A stretch of DNA of 8,877 nucleotides, taken from the NCBI GenBank assembly GCA_019420065.1, contig JAHZHX010000078.1, forward strand, positions 1 through 8,877, read 5' to 3'. Shown here one piece after another: positions 6,083-8,877 of the stretch. How positions within the stretch are numbered: the first letter of the stretch is position 1; each line of letters opens with the position of its first letter. The translations under genes and the position numbers were made by a program. The notes under the pieces were generated by a model that saw only the letters and a list, made by a program, of their open reading frames with translations, made no database searches and was not told where the DNA came from. Source of the stretch: Clostridiales bacterium. GTDB taxonomy: Bacteria; Bacillota; Clostridia; Christensenellales; Aristaeellaceae.

Positions 6083-6132
6083 AAATACATAAATTGATAA
6101 AACATAAGATAAAAATGGCGGAGGGTATCTTT

Positions 6133-8496
6133 ATGTATATCGCGCATATTTCCGCAGACAAGCGATATGAGTCCTGCGAGGAACATTCGCGGAATACGGC
6201 GCTACTTGCGCAAAATGAATTGTCGGCGATTGGTCTGGGACAGGCAGGCTACACGGCAGGGCTGTTGCATGACTGCGGCAAATTTACGTTTGAATTCAAC
6301 GAATATATTTGCAAAGCCGCGGCAAACGAGCCTGTCCGGAAAGGCTCCGTGATTCATACCTTTGCCGGAGTGCGGTATTTGCTTGAAAACTTTCATCATA
6401 CAGATGGCGTAAATATTGGCTGGGAGGACCTTACGGCTGAAGTGCTTGCAGCTGCCGTGGGGGGACATCACGGCCTTTTTGACTTATATGGCGAGGATCG
6501 CCAAGGCGGTTTTCGGCACCGGCTGGACAAACAGCCGGCCTATGACGCGCGGGCAATCGAAGGGTTTGTTCATGACTGTGCGGACGAGCGGGAACTAAAG
6601 CGGCATTTTCAATCGGCGCAACAGGAGATAAAAGCGTTTGCGGAAAATGGCATCTGTCAGTATGCGCGGGGAGATGATGAGGGACTTTTCGCCTGGGGAT
6701 TGCTTGTGCGGCTGATTACCTCGGCCGTCGTATCCGCCGATCGAACGGGCACGGCGGCGTTCATGGCGGGGAAAAAGGCCGAGCTTTCCCTTCCGGTTTC
6801 ATGGGCGGCGGCTGCCAACAATCTGAATGAATATCTGGCCGCTTTTCCAATGGACAAACCCATCCAGAAGGCGCGAAAAGCGTTTTCAGATGCTTGCGGC
6901 GAGGCTGCTTCGGGCGAAGAAGGGCTGTACCGGCTGGATTTGCCGACCGGCGGCGGAAAAACGCTTGCGGCGCTTCGCTTTGCAGTCAGGCATGCAGAAT
7001 TGTATCATAAAAAGCGAGTTTATTATATTTCCCCGCTTTTGTCCATCATTGAGCAGAATGCCGCTGTCATCCGGGAAGCGCTGGGAGATGCAGCGCTGGT
7101 GCTGGAACATCACTCCAATATTGTGCGGGATGAGCAGAAGGGAGAGGAGCTGGCGCAAAGTGAATTGCTGCAGGAAAACTGGGAAGCGCCTGTTATTATT
7201 ACAACGCTTGTGCAGCTGCTGGAAACGATGTTCAGCGGTAAAATGTCGGCCGTTCGCCGTTTCCATTGCCTGACAAACAGCGTAATCATTATCGACGAGG
7301 TACAGTCTTTGCCTCCCCGGCTGCTTACGCTTTTTAACTGCGCGGTCAATTTTTTAACGGTCTGCTGCAAAACAACCGTTGTGCTGTGTTCCGCCACTCA
7401 GCCTACCCTTGAGAAAATGGATCATCCCATGCTTCCATGCAGAAGGATCATTGAACCTCGGCTGCTTGAAACTTTTGCGCCGCTTTTTAAACGGACGCGC
7501 ATTATAGATGGCGGCGCGGTCGCTATGCAGCAGCTGTTCCTGCGGGCGGCAGATCTCCTGAATGAAGTCAATAGTCTGCTTGTGATATGCAATACCAAAA
7601 AGGAAGCGGCGGAGCTGTATGAACGTCTGGAAAGTCTGGAAGGGGTAGCGCGCTTCCATCTTTCGGCCGGAATGTGCATGGCGCACCGCAAGAGTACGCT
7701 GTCACGGCTGGAAAAAGCGCTGTACAGCCGACAAAAGTTGGTTTGCGTATCCACACAGTTGATTGAGGCTGGCGTGGATATCAGCTTTTCGGCGGTGATT
7801 CGCCTGTCGGCGGGGCTGGATAATATCGTACAGGCTGCGGGGCGCTGCAACCGGCACGGCGAGATGACGCGCCCGGGCGACGTTGTCATATGCCGGATGC
7901 TGGGGGAGAAGCTGGGGCCGCTTCGTGAAATTACGGATGCGCAGCATGCGCTTAACGAGCTGCTGGCCGAGTATAAAAAGCGTCCGGAAAGCTTCAGGGA
8001 CGATTTGTCCTCTGACGCGGCGGTGGAGAAATACTATCATGTTTTGTTTCAAAACAGGAGGCAGGTATGTGGCAGTATGGACGGTCCTGCGGGTGGGCAA
8101 AGCCTGTTTAAGCTGCTTTCCGTTAACGCGCAATTCAGAGACGAGCAGGAAACGGCGTATTATCTTGCGCAGGCGTTTTATACGGCAGGAAAACTCTTCC
8201 GGGTGTTTGAGGATGACAGTGAAAGCGTTCTGGTTCCTTATGGGCAGGGCGCGGAACTGATTGAGCAGCTTGACGCGGCGAATGCCAAATACGACATACA
8301 GCACACGCAGACGCTGCTGCGGCAGGCGGCACCGTATGCGGTTTCGCTTCCCGCATCGGCGGCAGAACGGCTGCGGCGCAAGGGAATGATTTATCAGATA
8401 TGCGATGGCAGCGTTGCGGTACTGAATCGCGACGTTTACGATCTGTGTACAGGAGTAAAGGAGGAGAGCGACCAATGCAGCATCCTAATTTTGTAG
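6133..8496 (+). CDS. cas3: CRISPR-associated nuclease/helicase Cas3, type I-C
   Basis: A 787-residue Cas3, the enzyme recruited by Cascade to nick, unwind and degrade target DNA. The N-terminal HD nuclease has H18, H46-D47 with K50 (LLHDCGK), H75, H112-H113 (GGHHG) and D203 (SAD). The superfamily 2 helicase follows: Walker A PTGGGKT at 271-277, SPL at 300-302, DEVQ at 388-391 (motif II), SAT at 420-422 (motif III), STQLIEAGVDIS at 540-551 (motif V) and QAAGRCNRHGE at 567-577 (motif VI). Every expected catalytic block is present, so it should be active. A TTG at 6094 and an ATG at 6115 are in frame upstream, but the ATG at 6133 has GGAGGG (6120-6125) at 7-base spacing and begins the HD homology. 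It overlaps cas5d by 22 bases. The type I-C call rests mainly on the cas5d that follows. Its third codon positions look less G/C-rich than in the genes at 144-4475 (by eye). Confidence 0.95.
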   Translation: MYIAHISADKRYESCEEHSRNTALLAQNELSAIGLGQAGYTAGLLHDCGKFTFEFNEYICKAAANEPVRKGSVIHTFAGVRYLLENFHHTDGVNIGWEDLTAEVLAAAVGGHHGLFDLYGEDRQGGFRHRLDKQPAYDARAIEGFVHDCADERELKRHFQSAQQEIKAFAENGICQYARGDDEGLFAWGLLVRLITSAVVSADRTGTAAFMAGKKAELSLPVSWAAAANNLNEYLAAFPMDKPIQKARKAFSDACGEAASGEEGLYRLDLPTGGGKTLAALRFAVRHAELYHKKRVYYISPLLSIIEQNAAVIREALGDAALVLEHHSNIVRDEQKGEELAQSELLQENWEAPVIITTLVQLLETMFSGKMSAVRRFHCLTNSVIIIDEVQSLPPRLLTLFNCAVNFLTVCCKTTVVLCSATQPTLEKMDHPMLPCRRIIEPRLLETFAPLFKRTRIIDGGAVAMQQLFLRAADLLNEVNSLLVICNTKKEAAELYERLESLEGVARFHLSAGMCMAHRKSTLSRLEKALYSRQKLVCVSTQLIEAGVDISFSAVIRLSAGLDNIVQAAGRCNRHGEMTRPGDVVICRMLGEKLGPLREITDAQHALNELLAEYKKRPESFRDDLSSDAAVEKYYHVLFQNRRQVCGSMDGPAGGQSLFKLLSVNAQFRDEQETAYYLAQAFYTAGKLFRVFEDDSESVLVPYGQGAELIEQLDAANAKYDIQHTQTLLRQAAPYAVSLPASAAERLRRKGMIYQICDGSVAVLNRDVYDLCTGVKEESDQCSILIL

Positions 8497-8877
8497 AATT
8501 TGAGGTTTACGGCCCCTACGGACTGTTTTCAGATCCCATAACGCGCATTGGCGGCGAAAAATGCAGCTATCAGATACCGACCTATGAGGCCATAAAGGGC
8601 GTGCTGTCGTCAGTCTACTGGAAACCGACCATCATCTGGTATGTGGATGAGGTACGGGTTCTCAACCGTATCCAAACGGAGGTAAAGGGGATTCGTCCGA
8701 TCAAATACAATGGCGGCAACGAGCTGGCGTATTATACTTATCTGAAAAACTGCCGCTACCAGGTACGGGCGCATTTTGAATGGAACATGAACCGGCCTGA
8801 GCTTGCGGGAGACCGCAACGAAAACAAACATCACGAAATGGCAAAGAAAATGATCCGGCGCGGCGGACGGCGGGACG
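8475..8877 (+). CDS. cas5c: Cas5d (Cas5c), type I-C crRNA-processing endonuclease, N-terminal part
   Basis: The first 134 codons are present; the gene runs off the window edge. The protein starts MQHPNFVEFEVYGPYGLFSD, the N-terminal RAMP-type strand of Cas5. It continues with PTYEAIKGVLSSVYWKP (residues 35-51), LAYYTYLKN (84-92) and NENKHHEM (115-122). In type I-C systems, which lack Cas6, Cas5d cuts the pre-crRNA. The catalytic tyrosine, lysine and histidine known from the family (Y46, K116 and H117 in the Bacillus halodurans protein) correspond by position to Y48, K118 and H119 here. So processing activity is expected, although the C-terminal half is not visible. The start is fixed by AAAGGAGGAG at 8457-8466, 8 bases upstream, inside the end of cas3. 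The 22-base overlap indicates translational coupling. The usual next genes would be cas8c, cas7, cas4, cas1 and cas2. Confidence 0.93.
   Translation, partial: MQHPNFVEFEVYGPYGLFSDPITRIGGEKCSYQIPTYEAIKGVLSSVYWKPTIIWYVDEVRVLNRIQTEVKGIRPIKYNGGNELAYYTYLKNCRYQVRAHFEWNMNRPELAGDRNENKHHEMAKKMIRRGGRRD

Noticed and set aside
5994..6132. CRISPR leader or repeats upstream of cas3
   Set aside because: No direct repeats of 25-40 bases occur in this gap or elsewhere in the window; only the short inverted repeat around the promoter is present.

Overview
The window looks like chromosomal DNA from an anaerobic, probably spore-forming member of the Clostridia. The reasons are strong AGGAGG-type ribosome binding sites, ferredoxin-dependent 2-oxoacid metabolism, a SpoVT/AbrB-type sporulation-regulator start, and tightly packed operons. 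Species cannot be assigned from sequence reading alone.

Left part (1-4475, + strand): one compact operon. It holds the 3' end of an AMP-forming acyl-CoA synthetase, a small P-loop ATPase of unknown role, and a four-subunit 2-oxoacid:ferredoxin oxidoreductase in the order ferredoxin, alpha (VorB-like), beta (thiamine pyrophosphate) and gamma. A branched-chain amino acid aminotransferase (ilvE) closes it. Together these genes connect carboxylic acid, acyl-CoA, 2-oxoacid and amino acid. That could serve fermentation of branched-chain amino acids, or the reverse route, making them from branched short-chain acids by reductive carboxylation. The final hairpin (4489-4516) can serve as a terminator for both strands.

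Middle (4533-6031): a convergent minus-strand SGNH/GDSL hydrolase with its own extended -10 promoter. It is followed by a broken SpoVT/AbrB-like gene on the + strand. The DNA-binding start of that regulator is intact to about residue 33, then the sequence changes abruptly to unrelated coding-like sequence in another frame. This looks like an old deletion or insertion junction.

Right part (6054-8877, + strand): the start of a type I-C CRISPR-Cas operon. A near-consensus promoter precedes cas3 (HD nuclease plus helicase), which overlaps cas5d by 22 bases. Cas5d is cut by the window edge. No CRISPR repeats are present here; the rest of the operon (expected cas8c, cas7, cas4, cas1, cas2 and the array) should lie downstream. 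I see no wholly new system. The least explained items are the P-loop ATPase inside the oxidoreductase operon and the broken regulator at the edge of the cas locus.
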